NCBI GenBank assembly: GCA_905221385.1
Contig: CAJNCV010000001.1
Location: 62,001-126,000, forward strand
Origin: a bacterium
GTDB taxonomy: Bacteria; Bacillota; Bacilli; Lactobacillales; Streptococcaceae
Reading direction: 5' to 3'
Length of the DNA: 64,000 bases
The position numbers and the translations under genes were made by a program. How positions within the stretch are numbered: position 1 is the stretch's first letter; each line of letters starts with the position of its first letter. The notes below the pieces were generated by a model that saw only the letters and a list, made by a program, of their open reading frames with translations, searched no databases and was not told the DNA's origin. Positions 1 through 7,597 of this stretch are shown one piece after another.

Positions 1-257
1 TTTACAACGTCATCTCCCTTCACAGTATAAGTCAAGGTAGAATGAATTCCAGGTTTGCTATTGTGAACAAATGTGTGGGTTTCTGTCTCATCTTTCTTTT
101 CAGATGATTGTTGACTGCTTTGTTTGGTCTCGCTTGACTGAGTTGTTTTGTCTTCTTTGGTACTGCTGCTAGCAGGTGTAGATGCTTGTTTGGAGCATCC
201 GAGCAGGAGGACAAGTGAAGCCACTAGGGCAAGTGAAGTTTTAACAAGAGTTTCCAT
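1..257 (-). CDS. Lipoprotein, C-terminus beyond the window edge
   Basis: The reverse strand reads an open frame from ATG at 257 to the window edge without a stop (85 codons seen). It has a lipoprotein signal: hydrophobic stretch ending in lipobox LLLGC, so it should be lipidated at Cys and anchored outside the membrane. A Ser/Thr/Lys/Gln-rich linker follows, then a segment with LTYTVKGDDVV that recalls the YehR/DUF1307 lipoprotein family; that family guess is weak because most of the domain is missing. ATG 257 is chosen over in-frame ATG 272 because AAAGGAA lies just upstream of 257, while 272 sits only about 16 bases from the -10 box. It is divergent from the aminopeptidase gene. Confidence 0.75.
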   Translation of the reverse strand, partial: METLVKTSLALVASLVLLLGCSKQASTPASSSTKEDKTTQSSETKQSSQQSSEKKDETETHTFVHNSKPGIHSTLTYTVKGDDVV

Positions 258-287
258 AGAATTTCCTTTCATAATCAAAGCATTTGT

Positions 288-293
288 ATTATA
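288..293 (-). promoter_or_regulatory. -10 box of the partial lipoprotein gene
   Basis: TATAAT on the reverse strand about 30 bases ahead of the chosen start codon. No strong -35 was recognised. Confidence 0.5.
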
Positions 294-362
294 ACATGGA
301 TCTATAGTGAAAGCAACTAAACATAGTTTTTCTCCTTTTGAGAAGGAGTCTGACTAGAAAAA

Positions 363-371
363 TGTTATAAT
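363..371 (+). promoter_or_regulatory. Extended -10 promoter of the M42 aminopeptidase
   Basis: TGTTATAAT, an extended -10 element, lies 20 bases before the start codon, with ribosome site GAGGTGA between them. Confidence 0.6.
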
Positions 372-391
372 GGTAGGAAAGAGGTGAAGAA

Positions 392-1429
392 ATGAATCAG
401 ACTATAAACTATATCAAAGAACTAACCGCTATTGCATCACCAACGGGTTTCACTCGTGAGATTTCAGACTACTTGGTCCATACTTTAGAAGAGTTTGGTT
501 ACCAGCCTGTTCGCACAGCCAAGGGCGGTGTCAATGTGACCATTAAAGGTCAAAATGATGAGCAACACCGCTATGTGACTGCCCATGTGGATACGCTGGG
601 TGCTATTGTTCGTGCAGTCAAACCGGATGGTCGTCTCAAATTGGATCGTATTGGTGGATTCCCTTGGAACATGATTGAAGGTGAGAACTGTACGGTTCAT
701 GTGGCTAGCACAGGTCAAAAGGTATCTGGGACTATTCTCATCCATCAAACTTCTTGCCATGTCTACAAAGATGCGGGAACTGCAGAACGTACGCAGGACA
801 ATATGGAAGTGCGTTTGGACGAAAAAGTAACCAATGAAAAGGAAACGCGCGCCTTGGGCATCGAGGTTGGCGACTTTATCAGTTTTGACCCGAGAACTGT
901 CGTGACAGAGACTGGTTTTATCAAGTCCCGTCACTTGGATGACAAAGTCAGCGCAGCGATTTTGCTCAATCTTCTTCGTGTTTATAAGGAAGAGGGGATA
1001 GCATTACCAGTAACAACTCATTTTGCTTTTTCAGTCTTTGAAGAGGTGGGCCACGGCGCCAACTCCAATATTCCAGCTCAGGTAGTAGAATATCTGGCTG
1101 TCGATATGGGTGCAATGGGAGATGACCAACAGACAGACGAATATACAGTGTCTATCTGTGTCAAGGACGCTTCAGGTCCTTATCACTACGACTTCCGTCA
1201 ACATTTAGTGACTTTGGCAAAGGAGCAAGATATTCCATTTAAGCTCGACATTTATCCATTTTACGGTTCGGATGCTTCGGCAGCTATGTCAGCAGGAGCC
1301 GAGGTCAAACATGCACTCCTTGGAGCTGGTATTGAATCCAGTCACTCTTACGAACGAACACACATTGATTCGGTCATGGCGACTGAACGTATGGTAGACG
1401 CCTATCTCAAGAGTGCATTGGTAGACTAA
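392..1429 (+). CDS. M42 family glutamyl-type metallo-aminopeptidase
   Basis: Cytoplasmic two-metal aminopeptidase of peptidase family M42 (FrvX/PepA-like), 345 residues, the normal family length. Metal and catalytic residues are visible: H65 and D67 in AHVDTLG, bridging D183 in HLDDK, catalytic/metal E217-E218 in FEEVGH, D238 in VDMG and H318 in ESSHSYERTH. It trims N-terminal residues from peptides, feeding amino acid supply. Ribosome site GAGGTGAAG precedes ATG. The HIT gene starts two bases after its stop, so the two are probably co-transcribed. The exact substrate preference (acidic versus broad) cannot be read from sequence, so no symbol is given. Confidence 0.9.
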   Translation: MNQTINYIKELTAIASPTGFTREISDYLVHTLEEFGYQPVRTAKGGVNVTIKGQNDEQHRYVTAHVDTLGAIVRAVKPDGRLKLDRIGGFPWNMIEGENCTVHVASTGQKVSGTILIHQTSCHVYKDAGTAERTQDNMEVRLDEKVTNEKETRALGIEVGDFISFDPRTVVTETGFIKSRHLDDKVSAAILLNLLRVYKEEGIALPVTTHFAFSVFEEVGHGANSNIPAQVVEYLAVDMGAMGDDQQTDEYTVSICVKDASGPYHYDFRQHLVTLAKEQDIPFKLDIYPFYGSDASAAMSAGAEVKHALLGAGIESSHSYERTHIDSVMATERMVDAYLKSALVD

Positions 1430-1430
1430 T

Positions 1431-1892
1431 ATGTGCTTGATTTGTCAAAGAATTGAATGGATCAAGGCAGGGGAAAATCCCTACTTTGTAAAAGAACTAG
1501 AGACAGGCTATGTTGTTATTGGAGACCACCAATACTTTAAGGGCTATACCTTGTTTTTAGCAAAAGAGCATGTCACAGAACTCCACCATATGGAGACTTC
1601 TGTAAAACTTCGTTTTCTAGAGGAAATGAGTTTGATCCAAGAAGCTGTCGCCAAAACGTTTAAAGCTGAAAAGATGAATATTGAACTCCTAGGAAATGGA
1701 GATGCCCACGCTCACTGGCACCTCTTTCCAAGACGATCAGGTGATATGAGGGGTCATGGATTGAATGGCCGTGGTCCAGTCTGGTGGGTGCCCTGGGAAG
1801 AAATGGCGGCAGAAGATTGCCAAGTGCAATCCCGTGAGTTGGAACAAATGATTAAAGTCTTATCCGATGAATTAGAGAAGCACTTGGCCTAA
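1431..1892 (+). CDS. HIT family nucleotide-binding hydrolase
   Basis: 153-residue HIT-superfamily protein. The histidine triad is seen as HAHWHLF (H93, H95, H97), where the middle histidine forms the nucleotidyl intermediate in this family; an N-terminal CxxC (C2, C5) may bind metal. Family members hydrolyse nucleoside phosphoramidates or dinucleotides; the substrate here is unknown. The start lies two bases beyond the upstream stop with no good ribosome site, suggesting translational coupling to the aminopeptidase gene. The next gene, ldcB, starts 16 bases downstream with its own AGAGAGGAAG site. Confidence 0.88.
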   Translation: MCLICQRIEWIKAGENPYFVKELETGYVVIGDHQYFKGYTLFLAKEHVTELHHMETSVKLRFLEEMSLIQEAVAKTFKAEKMNIELLGNGDAHAHWHLFPRRSGDMRGHGLNGRGPVWWVPWEEMAAEDCQVQSRELEQMIKVLSDELEKHLA

Positions 1893-1907
1893 GAGAGGAA
1901 GAAAAAA

Positions 1908-2624
1908 ATGAAAAAAAGATATATCGTTTTATCCGGTTTGCTAGCAGTAACCCTAGCAGCATGTTCTCAAGAACAACCTAAAAATGAAGAAAATACTCAA
2001 AAAACGGAACAAACTAGCCAATCTGAAGGAACTGTAGGAAGCAAATCTCAAGCTTCTAGTCAGAAGAAGGCAGAAGTTGTCAATAAGGGAGACCACTATA
2101 GTATACAAGGGAAATACGATGAAATCGTCGTAGCTAATAAGCACTATCCTTTGTCAAAAGACTATAATCCAGGAGAAAATCCAACAGCTAAAGCAGAGTT
2201 GCTGAAACTCATTGCAGCCATGCAAGCGGCTGGCTACCCAATTAGCGATCACTACAGTGGTTTTAGAAGTTATGAAACTCAAACCAAACTTTATCAAGAC
2301 TATGTGAATCAAGACGGGAAGGAAGCGGCAGATCGCTACTCAGCTCGTCCTGGATACAGTGAACACCAAACAGGTCTTGCTTTTGATTTGATTGGGACTA
2401 ATGGAGAATTGGTAACAGAAGAAAAAGCAGCTCAGTGGCTCTTGGACCACGCAGCTGACTATGGTTTTGTTGTTCGATATCTCAAAGGCAAGGAAAAAGA
2501 GACTGGCTACATGGCAGAAGAATGGCATCTTCGCTACGTTGGTAAAGAAGCCAAAGAAATTGCTGCAAGTGGTCTTAGTTTGGAAGAATACTATGGCTTT
2601 GAAGGCGGAGATTATGTCGATTAA
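1908..2624 (+). CDS. ldcB: L,D-carboxypeptidase LdcB (DacB), lipoprotein
   Basis: Cell-surface peptidoglycan enzyme of the VanY/LdcB family that removes the terminal D-Ala from tetrapeptide stems. The lipobox AVTLAAC puts the lipidated Cys at residue 19; a charged, Gln/Ser-rich linker runs to about residue 60, then the catalytic domain. The zinc site is visible: H153 and D160 in SEHQTGLAFD and H207 in EEWHL, with catalytic Glu beside it (E204/E205). Length of 238 residues agrees with the pneumococcal enzyme as I remember it. It follows the HIT gene closely and precedes the rplK promoter. Confidence 0.92.
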   Translation: MKKRYIVLSGLLAVTLAACSQEQPKNEENTQKTEQTSQSEGTVGSKSQASSQKKAEVVNKGDHYSIQGKYDEIVVANKHYPLSKDYNPGENPTAKAELLKLIAAMQAAGYPISDHYSGFRSYETQTKLYQDYVNQDGKEAADRYSARPGYSEHQTGLAFDLIGTNGELVTEEKAAQWLLDHAADYGFVVRYLKGKEKETGYMAEEWHLRYVGKEAKEIAASGLSLEEYYGFEGGDYVD

Positions 2625-2640
2625 AAAAGAAATTTTTCTC

Positions 2641-2668
2641 TTGCATTTTTAGATAAATAGTGTATAAT
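2641..2668 (+). promoter_or_regulatory. Promoter of rplK-rplA
   Basis: TTGCAT (2641-2646), 16-base spacer, TATAAT (2663-2668). It gives a leader of about 70 bases before rplK that contains the L1-stalk-like fold listed separately. Confidence 0.75.
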
Positions 2669-2691
2669 AGATGGGTGTGTGTAAAGCATAC

Positions 2692-2738
2692 TTGTGGGAG
2701 GTAAAAATCTTACATTACCGCCAAAACCACAAAGGAGG
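2692..2738 (+). promoter_or_regulatory. L1-binding-like leader structure before rplK
   Basis: TTGTGG (2692-2697) can pair with CCACAA (2727-2732), enclosing an inner stem GGTAA (2700-2704) / TTACC (2715-2719). A 5' bulge GA and a 7-base 3' bulge ending in AA separate the two stems. This layout resembles the L1 stalk of 23S rRNA (GUGG-GA-GG ... CC-bulge-CCAC). The closing strand abuts and partly overlaps the ribosome site AAAGGAGG, so L1 binding could block translation of rplK. Confidence 0.6.
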
Positions 2739-2746
2739 ATTTAAAA

Positions 2747-3172
2747 ATGGCTAAAAAAGTCGAAAAACTTGTAAAATTGCAAATCCCTGCTGGTAAAGCT
2801 ACACCAGCTCCACCGGTTGGACCTGCTCTTGGTCAAGCTGGTATCAACATCATGGGATTCACAAAAGAGTTCAACGCTCGTACAGCTGACCAAGCTGGTA
2901 TGATCATTCCAGTTGTTATCTCAGTATACGAAGACAAATCATTTACTTTCGTTACAAAAACACCACCAGCTGCTGTTCTTTTGAAAAAAGCTGCGGGTGT
3001 TGAAAAAGGATCAGGTACACCTAACAAAACTAAAGTTGCTACAGTTACTCGTGCACAAGTACAAGAAATTGCAGAAACTAAGATGCCAGATTTGAACGCA
3101 GCAAACATTGAGTCTGCAATGCGTATGATCGAAGGTACTGCTCGTTCTATGGGATTCACTGTTGTTGACTAA
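2747..3172 (+). CDS. rplK: 50S ribosomal protein L11
   Basis: 141-residue L11, which binds the GTPase-associated region of 23S rRNA and acts in elongation-factor function and stringent-response signalling. The N-terminal [15 protein letters not shown] segment and C-terminal [15 protein letters not shown] are family hallmarks. A strong AAAGGAGG ribosome site lies 8 bases ahead of ATG. Codon use is typical of highly expressed streptococcal genes (GCT, GTT, AAA). It forms a two-gene operon with rplA, but the 207-base gap is unusually long and structured. Confidence 0.97.
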   Translation: MAKKVEKLVKLQIPAGKATPAPPVGPALGQAGINIMGFTKEFNARTADQAGMIIPVVISVYEDKSFTFVTKTPPAAVLLKKAAGVEKGSGTPNKTKVATVTRAQVQEIAETKMPDLNAANIESAMRMIEGTARSMGFTVVD

Positions 3173-3200
3173 TCAATAATACAGTAGAAAATCTCACAGC

Positions 3201-3298
3201 AGTCTATTAGTTACTTTTCATACTAGGCAAGTGACTGAGGCTTGTACTTAGGTACAGCAAAGGAACTTAACGAAGTAGGAAAAGAAAAATAATAGACT
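3201..3298 (+). ncRNA. Branched RNA fold in the rplK-rplA gap
   Basis: AGTCTATTA (3201-3209) pairs perfectly with TAATAGACT (3290-3298); inside, CTTTTC (3214-3219) pairs with GAAAAG (3279-3284) and TACT (3221-3224) with AGTA (3274-3277). Enclosed are further hairpins: GGCAAG/CTTGT and GTAC-TTAG-GTAC. No T-run follows, so it is not a simple terminator. It may be a processing site, an attenuator arm or part of a cis-regulator together with the L1-like fold at 3335-3361. Function is not known to me. Confidence 0.45.
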
Positions 3299-3334
3299 GA
3301 TAACCCGCAAGACTTCATCATTTCGAGGAGTGAC

Positions 3335-3371
3335 GTGGGAGATGAAAATCGATTGAACCACTTACAAGGAG
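3335..3371 (+). promoter_or_regulatory. Second L1-binding-like structure before rplA
   Basis: GTGG (3335-3338) pairs with CCAC (3358-3361), with inner stem GAT (3341-3343) / ATC (3348-3350), a 5' GA bulge and a 7-base 3' bulge GATTGAA. This repeats the layout of the rplK leader fold and again resembles the L1 stalk of 23S rRNA. The rplA ribosome site CAAGGAG follows immediately. Confidence 0.55.
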
Positions 3372-3379
3372 AATAGAAA

Positions 3380-4069
3380 ATGGCTAAAAAAAGCAAACAA
3401 CTTCGTGCTGCTCTTGAGAAAATCGACAGCACAAAAGCATACAGTGTAGAAGAAGCTGTAGCACTTGCAAAAGAAACTAACTTTGCAAAATTTGACGCAA
3501 CTGTAGAAGTTGCTTACAACTTGAATATCGACGTTAAAAAAGCTGACCAACAAATCCGTGGCGCAATGGTATTGCCAAACGGTACTGGTAAAACTTCGCG
3601 CGTTCTTGTTTTCGCACGTGGTGCAAAAGCTGAAGAAGCAAAAGCTGCTGGTGCAGACTTTGTTGGTGAAGATGACCTTGTTGCGAAAATCAACGACGGT
3701 TGGTTGGACTTCGACGTAGTTATCGCTACACCTGACATGATGGCTCTTGTTGGACGTCTTGGACGTGTCCTTGGACCACGTAACTTGATGCCAAACCCTA
3801 AAACTGGTACTGTAACAATGGATGTTGCTAAAGCAGTTGAAGAGTCTAAAGGTGGTAAAATCACTTACCGTGCTGACCGTGCAGGTAACGTTCAAGCAAT
3901 TATCGGTAAAGTATCATTTGAAGCTGAAAAATTGGTTGAAAACTTTAAAGCTTTCAACGAAACAATCCAAAAAGCAAAACCAGCTACAGCTAAAGGAACT
4001 TACGTAACAAACTTGACAATCACAACTACTCAAGGTGTTGGTATCAAGGTTGACGTGAACTCACTTTAA
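3380..4069 (+). CDS. rplA: 50S ribosomal protein L1
   Basis: 229-residue L1, which binds the mobile L1 stalk of 23S rRNA at the E-site. Family signatures [17 protein letters not shown] and the N-terminal [16 protein letters not shown] start are plain. In E. coli and archaea L1 represses its own operon by binding an mRNA copy of its rRNA site; the two folds upstream suggest the same here. The ribosome site AAGGAG precedes ATG. A strong terminator follows. Confidence 0.97.
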
Positions 4070-4081
4070 TTAACAGATTTT

Positions 4082-4112
4082 AAAAAACGAGTACGAAAGT
4101 GCTCGTTTTTTT
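4082..4112 (+). terminator. Terminator of rplK-rplA
   Basis: Hairpin ACGAGTAC-GAAA-GTGCTCGT flanked by an A-run and followed by seven T residues. Confidence 0.88.
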
Positions 4113-4184
4113 AATGATAAGTCCATTAATAGCCTGATGGAGCAAGAGAATAGTGCTTTTCCTCTTCTTCTTTCACAGAAAATA

Positions 4185-4193
4185 TGGTATAAT
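4185..4193 (+). promoter_or_regulatory. Extended -10 promoter of apt
   Basis: TGGTATAAT at 4185-4193; no good -35. It gives a leader of about 25 bases containing GAAAGAAAGAAAAAG. Confidence 0.6.
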
Positions 4194-4224
4194 AGAGAGT
4201 AAAAACTTTGAAAGAAAGAAAAAG

Positions 4225-4737
4225 ATGAATTTAAAAGATTATATCGCAACGATTGAAAATTACCCTAAGGAAGGCATCACCTTCCGTGATATCAGCCCTT
4301 TGATGGCAGATGGAAATGCTTATAGCTACGCTGTTCGTGAAATTGTTCAGTATGCAACAGACAAGAAGATCGACATGATCGTGGGTCCAGAGGCTCGTGG
4401 ATTTATTGTTGGCTGTCCAGTTGCTTTTGAGTTGGGAATTGGCTTTGCACCTGTTCGTAAACCAGGGAAATTGCCACGTGAAGTCATTTCTGCTGACTAT
4501 GAGAAAGAGTACGGTATTGATACCTTGACCATGCACGCGGATGCGATTAAGCCAGGTCAACGCGTTCTCATCGTAGATGATCTCTTGGCAACAGGTGGAA
4601 CTGTCAAGGCAACGATTGAGATGATTGAAAGACTTGGCGGAGTTGTAGCAGGTTGTGCTTTCTTGATTGAGCTGGATGAGCTTAAAGGCCGTGAAAAAAT
4701 AGGAGATTACGATTACAAGGTACTTATGCATTATTAA
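4225..4737 (+). CDS. apt: Adenine phosphoribosyltransferase
   Basis: Purine salvage enzyme converting adenine and PRPP to AMP, 170 residues. The PRPP-binding loop [13 protein letters not shown] and GPEARGF are visible. The start is ATG 4225 ([20 protein letters not shown]), the family-typical N-terminus; an upstream in-frame start near 4153 would run through the promoter. Single-gene unit with its own terminator. Confidence 0.95.
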   Translation: MNLKDYIATIENYPKEGITFRDISPLMADGNAYSYAVREIVQYATDKKIDMIVGPEARGFIVGCPVAFELGIGFAPVRKPGKLPREVISADYEKEYGIDTLTMHADAIKPGQRVLIVDDLLATGGTVKATIEMIERLGGVVAGCAFLIELDELKGREKIGDYDYKVLMHY

Positions 4738-4740
4738 TGA

Positions 4741-4769
4741 AAAACAGTCCTTGGGGCTGTTTTCTCTTC
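4741..4769 (+). terminator. Terminator of apt
   Basis: AAAACAGTCC-TTG-GGGCTGTTTT hairpin (4741-4763, one G-T pair) running into a T/C-rich tail. Confidence 0.7.
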
Positions 4770-4775
4770 TTTTGC

Positions 4776-4792
4776 TATATAAATTAACTATA
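4776..4792 (+). promoter_or_regulatory. Distal Met-box-like site upstream of metA
   Basis: 17-base window ending in AACTATA that agrees at about 11 of 17 positions with the streptococcal Met-box (TATAGTTTnAAACTATA). It is centred 34 bases upstream of the better site, as expected for paired LysR-type sites. Weak alone. Confidence 0.4.
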
Positions 4793-4809
4793 GCTAGTTA
4801 GAGAAAAAC

Positions 4810-4826
4810 TATAATTGAAAACTATA
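4810..4826 (+). promoter_or_regulatory. Met-box overlapping the metA -35
   Basis: TATAATTGAAAACTATA agrees at 14 of 17 positions with the Met-box bound by the LysR-type methionine regulator MtaR/MetR of streptococci. It overlaps the -35 hexamer TTGAAA (4815-4820). Confidence 0.65.
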
Positions 4827-4843
4827 TCTTCATACAGTATAAT
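4815..4843 (+). promoter_or_regulatory. Promoter of metA
   Basis: TTGAAA (4815-4820), 17-base spacer, TATAAT (4838-4843). Leader of about 75 bases; no T-box or S-box features were seen in it. Confidence 0.72.
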
Positions 4844-4923
4844 AAAGGGAAGAAGTATTTGGAGGTTTTTACTTTCAAACAGACAACATCATTCCCGAAA
4901 TAGAGAACTGTTAGGAGGGTATT

Positions 4924-5868
4924 ATGCCGATTCGAATTGATAAAAAATTACCAGCTGTGGAGATTTTAAGGACAGAAAATATCTTTGTTATGGACGACCA
5001 ACGGGCCGCTCATCAGGATATTCGCCCCTTGAAGATTTTGATTTTAAATCTCATGCCTCAAAAAATGGTAACAGAAACGCAACTCTTACGGCATTTGGCT
5101 AATACCCCTTTGCAATTAGATATTGATTTCTTATATATGGAAACACATCGTTCCAAGACAACTCGTGCCGAACATATGGAAACCTTCTATAAGACCTTTC
5201 CAGAGGTCAAGGATGACTTTTTTGATGGAATGATTATCACAGGAGCACCAGTGGAGCATTTGCCTTTTGAGGAGGTAGATTACTGGGAAGAATTCAAGCA
5301 GGTCATCGAATGGTCCAAGACGCATGTTTTTTCAACCCTCCATATCTGTTGGGGAGCGCAAGCAGGTCTTTATGTTCGCTATGGCGTTGAGAAGCACCAG
5401 ATGGATCGGAAACTATCAGGAATTTATCCACAGGACACCTTAAAAGAAGGGCACCTTCTTTTTAGAGGTTTTGATGATCGCTATGTAGCTCCTCATTCTC
5501 GTCATACTGAGATTTTAAAAGAAGAAATCTTAAATAAGACCAATCTGGAGATCCTGTCAGAAGGTCCTGAGGTTGGGGTTTCTATCCTGGCTAGTCGAGA
5601 TTTGCGTGAAATTTATAGTTTTGGTCATTTGGAGTACGATCGTGACACTTTGGCAAGAGAGTATTTTCGTGATTATGAGGCGGGACTCGACCCTCATATC
5701 CCAGAGAACTACTTTAAAAATGATGATGTAAATGAGACGCCCTGTCTCTGTTGGTCTTCATCAGCTGCCCTCTTTTTCAGCAATTGGGTTAACTATGCTG
5801 TTTATCAGGAAACCCCCTTTGACTGGAGAAAGGTAGAGGATGATGCGGCTGAATTTGGATATTTATAA
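4924..5868 (+). CDS. metA: Homoserine O-acyltransferase MetA, probably acetyl-CoA specific
   Basis: 314-residue MetA-family enzyme of the class I glutamine-amidotransferase fold; activates homoserine as the first committed step of methionine synthesis. Catalytic C142 is in HICWGAQAG, with H235 and E237 in FGHLEYD. Residue 111 is Glu (PVEHLP); in studied MetA enzymes Glu at this place gives acetyl-CoA preference and Gly gives succinyl-CoA preference, so I infer O-acetylhomoserine as product. Ribosome site AGGAGGG precedes ATG. Homoserine dehydrogenase, the preceding pathway step, is at the far end of the window. Met-boxes upstream indicate control by methionine status. Confidence 0.93.
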   Translation: MPIRIDKKLPAVEILRTENIFVMDDQRAAHQDIRPLKILILNLMPQKMVTETQLLRHLANTPLQLDIDFLYMETHRSKTTRAEHMETFYKTFPEVKDDFFDGMIITGAPVEHLPFEEVDYWEEFKQVIEWSKTHVFSTLHICWGAQAGLYVRYGVEKHQMDRKLSGIYPQDTLKEGHLLFRGFDDRYVAPHSRHTEILKEEILNKTNLEILSEGPEVGVSILASRDLREIYSFGHLEYDRDTLAREYFRDYEAGLDPHIPENYFKNDDVNETPCLCWSSSAALFFSNWVNYAVYQETPFDWRKVEDDAAEFGYL

Positions 5869-5876
5869 GAGGGATT

Positions 5877-6554
5877 ATGACATATTTTGACGCTTTTAAA
5901 TCAGGGAACTTGGTTTTACCAAGTGCCCTGCTCTTGCATTTTAAGGAACTCTTTCCTTCCAGCGAAGATTTTCTGGTCTGGCAATTTTTCTATTTACAAA
6001 ATACCACAGCCCTAGGCGATGTTTCACCTAGTCAGATTGCTGAAATCATTGGGAAAGAGGTGGCAGATGTCAACCAATCCATTTCGAATTTGACTGAAAA
6101 TGGTTTGCTACAATATCGAACCATTGAACTAAATGGGGAGATTGAGCTTATTTTTGATGCTAGTTTAGCCTTTGAACGCTTGGATAACTTGTTGGACAGT
6201 CAGACTCCAGCTGCAATTGTCCCAAACCCGCAAAATCAATTGAAGGATTTGGTGGAAACCTTTCAGCAGGAATTGGGACGCTTATTAACACCATTTGAAA
6301 TTGAAGATCTTTCTAAGACCGTCAAAGAAGACGGGGTTAAGGCGGATTTGATCAAGGAAGCTCTCCGAGAGGCCGTCCTCAATGGTAAACCAAACTGGAA
6401 ATATATTCAGGCAATCCTACGAAACTGGCGCCATGAAGGCATTCAGTCTGTGGCTCAGGTAGAGGCCAAACGAGCAGAGCGAGAAGCCAACAATCCCAAA
6501 CAAGTTCAGGCTTCGGCTGATTTCCTCGATGCCATGAATTTATGGCAAGATTAG
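5877..6554 (+). CDS. dnaD: DnaD family replication initiation protein
   Basis: 225-residue primosomal protein with the DnaD two-domain build: N-terminal winged-helix domain (about 1-115) and C-terminal DnaD/DnaB2 domain (about 125-210) with the hallmark GKPNWKYIQAILRNW near residues 171-185. It helps open DNA and load the replicative helicase with DnaB and DnaI. It starts 8 bases after metA with AGAGGG upstream, so it is probably read from the metA transcript, an odd pairing of metabolism and replication seen in streptococci. Confidence 0.92.
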   Translation: MTYFDAFKSGNLVLPSALLLHFKELFPSSEDFLVWQFFYLQNTTALGDVSPSQIAEIIGKEVADVNQSISNLTENGLLQYRTIELNGEIELIFDASLAFERLDNLLDSQTPAAIVPNPQNQLKDLVETFQQELGRLLTPFEIEDLSKTVKEDGVKADLIKEALREAVLNGKPNWKYIQAILRNWRHEGIQSVAQVEAKRAEREANNPKQVQASADFLDAMNLWQD

Positions 6555-6587
6555 TCGCTTGAAAAATCTTGAAAATTAGAGTAAGGT

Positions 6588-6616
6588 TTGCAAGCTCCTT
6601 ATAAATATGATAGAAT
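6588..6616 (+). promoter_or_regulatory. Promoter of tpiA
   Basis: TTGCAA (6588-6593), 17-base spacer, TAGAAT (6611-6616), 34 bases ahead of the start codon. Confidence 0.7.
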
Positions 6617-6650
6617 AATAGTGAATAAAATGAAAAAAGAGGTATGTGAA

Positions 6651-7409
6651 ATGTCACGTAAACCATTTATCGCTGGTAACTGGAAAATGAACAAAAATCC
6701 AGAAGAAGCAAAAGCATTCGTTGAAGCCGTTGCATCAAAACTTCCTTCATCAGACCTTGTTGAAGCAGGTATCGCAGCTCCTGCAGTTGATTTGACAGCT
6801 GTTCTTGCTGCTGCTAAAGGTTCAAACCTTAAAGTTGCTGCTCAAAACTGCTACTTTGAAAATGCAGGTGCTTTCACTGGTGAAACTAGCCCACAAGTTT
6901 TGAAAGAAATCGGTACAGACTATGTTGTTATCGGTCACTCAGAACGTCGTGACTACTTCCATGAAACTGACGAAGATATCAACAAAAAAGCAAAAGCAAT
7001 CTTTGCGAACGGTATGCTTCCAATCATCTGTTGTGGTGAGTCACTTGAAACTTACGAAGCTGGTAAAGCTGCTGAATTCGTAGGTGCTCAAGTATCTGCT
7101 GCATTGGCTGGATTGACAGCTGAACAAGTTGCTGCATCAGTTATCGCTTACGAGCCAATCTGGGCTATCGGTACTGGTAAATCAGCTTCACAAGACGACG
7201 CACAAAAAATGTGTAAAGTTGTTCGTGACGTTGTAGCGGCTGACTTCGGTCAAGAAGTTGCGGACAAAGTTCGTGTTCAATACGGTGGTTCAGTTAAACC
7301 TGAAAACGTTGCTTCATACATGGCTTGCCCAGACGTTGACGGTGCCCTTGTTGGTGGTGCGTCACTCGAAGCTGAAAGCTTCTTGGCATTGCTTGACTTT
7401 GTAAAATAA
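6651..7409 (+). CDS. tpiA: Triosephosphate isomerase
   Basis: 252-residue glycolytic enzyme interconverting dihydroxyacetone phosphate and glyceraldehyde 3-phosphate. Catalytic residues visible: N10 and K12 in GNWKMN, H96 in IGHSERR, E168 in [11 protein letters not shown]; phosphate loop [12 protein letters not shown] 6651 ([14 protein letters not shown]) is the correct start, as the longer upstream frame runs through the promoter. Codon use is strongly biased like the ribosomal genes, marking very high expression. Strong terminator follows. Confidence 0.97.
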   Translation: MSRKPFIAGNWKMNKNPEEAKAFVEAVASKLPSSDLVEAGIAAPAVDLTAVLAAAKGSNLKVAAQNCYFENAGAFTGETSPQVLKEIGTDYVVIGHSERRDYFHETDEDINKKAKAIFANGMLPIICCGESLETYEAGKAAEFVGAQVSAALAGLTAEQVAASVIAYEPIWAIGTGKSASQDDAQKMCKVVRDVVAADFGQEVADKVRVQYGGSVKPENVASYMACPDVDGALVGGASLEAESFLALLDFVK

Positions 7410-7422
7410 TCTAAGTTATTCC

Positions 7423-7450
7423 AGACAGTCTTCTAAGACTGTCTTTTTTA
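7423..7450 (+). terminator. Terminator of tpiA
   Basis: AGACAGTCTT (7423-7432) / AAGACTGTCT (7435-7444) hairpin followed by a T-run. Confidence 0.88.
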
Positions 7451-7515
7451 TAGCGGCCGTATATTTTTCTTAAATTATCAGTCTATTGCAACTTTTTTAA
7501 TATGGGTTAATTTTC

Positions 7516-7544
7516 TTGCTTTTGTCTACTAGGTGTAGTATACT
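7516..7544 (+). promoter_or_regulatory. Promoter of dpr
   Basis: TTGCTT (7516-7521), 17-base spacer, TATACT (7539-7544). Confidence 0.65.
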
Positions 7545-7597
7545 GAGATAGTAATCAATAAATATGGTTGCAAAAATAATATTATGAGGTGAGAAAA

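Noticed and set aside
3201..3298. Terminator between rplK and rplA
   Set aside because: No T-run follows the closing stem, and rplA has no clear promoter of its own.
4153..4224. N-terminal extension of apt
   Set aside because: It would include the extended -10 box; [14 protein letters not shown] is the normal start and has a purine-rich site ahead.
4844..4923. T-box or SAM riboswitch in the metA leader
   Set aside because: The leader is only about 75 bases, with no anti-terminator core or terminator; Met-boxes explain the control better.
7589..7597. GTG start of dpr
   Set aside because: It lies within the ribosome site GAGGTGAG of ATG 7598.
7451..7597. PerR box at dpr
   Set aside because: AT-rich palindromes such as ATAATATTAT are present, but none fits the PerR consensus well enough.
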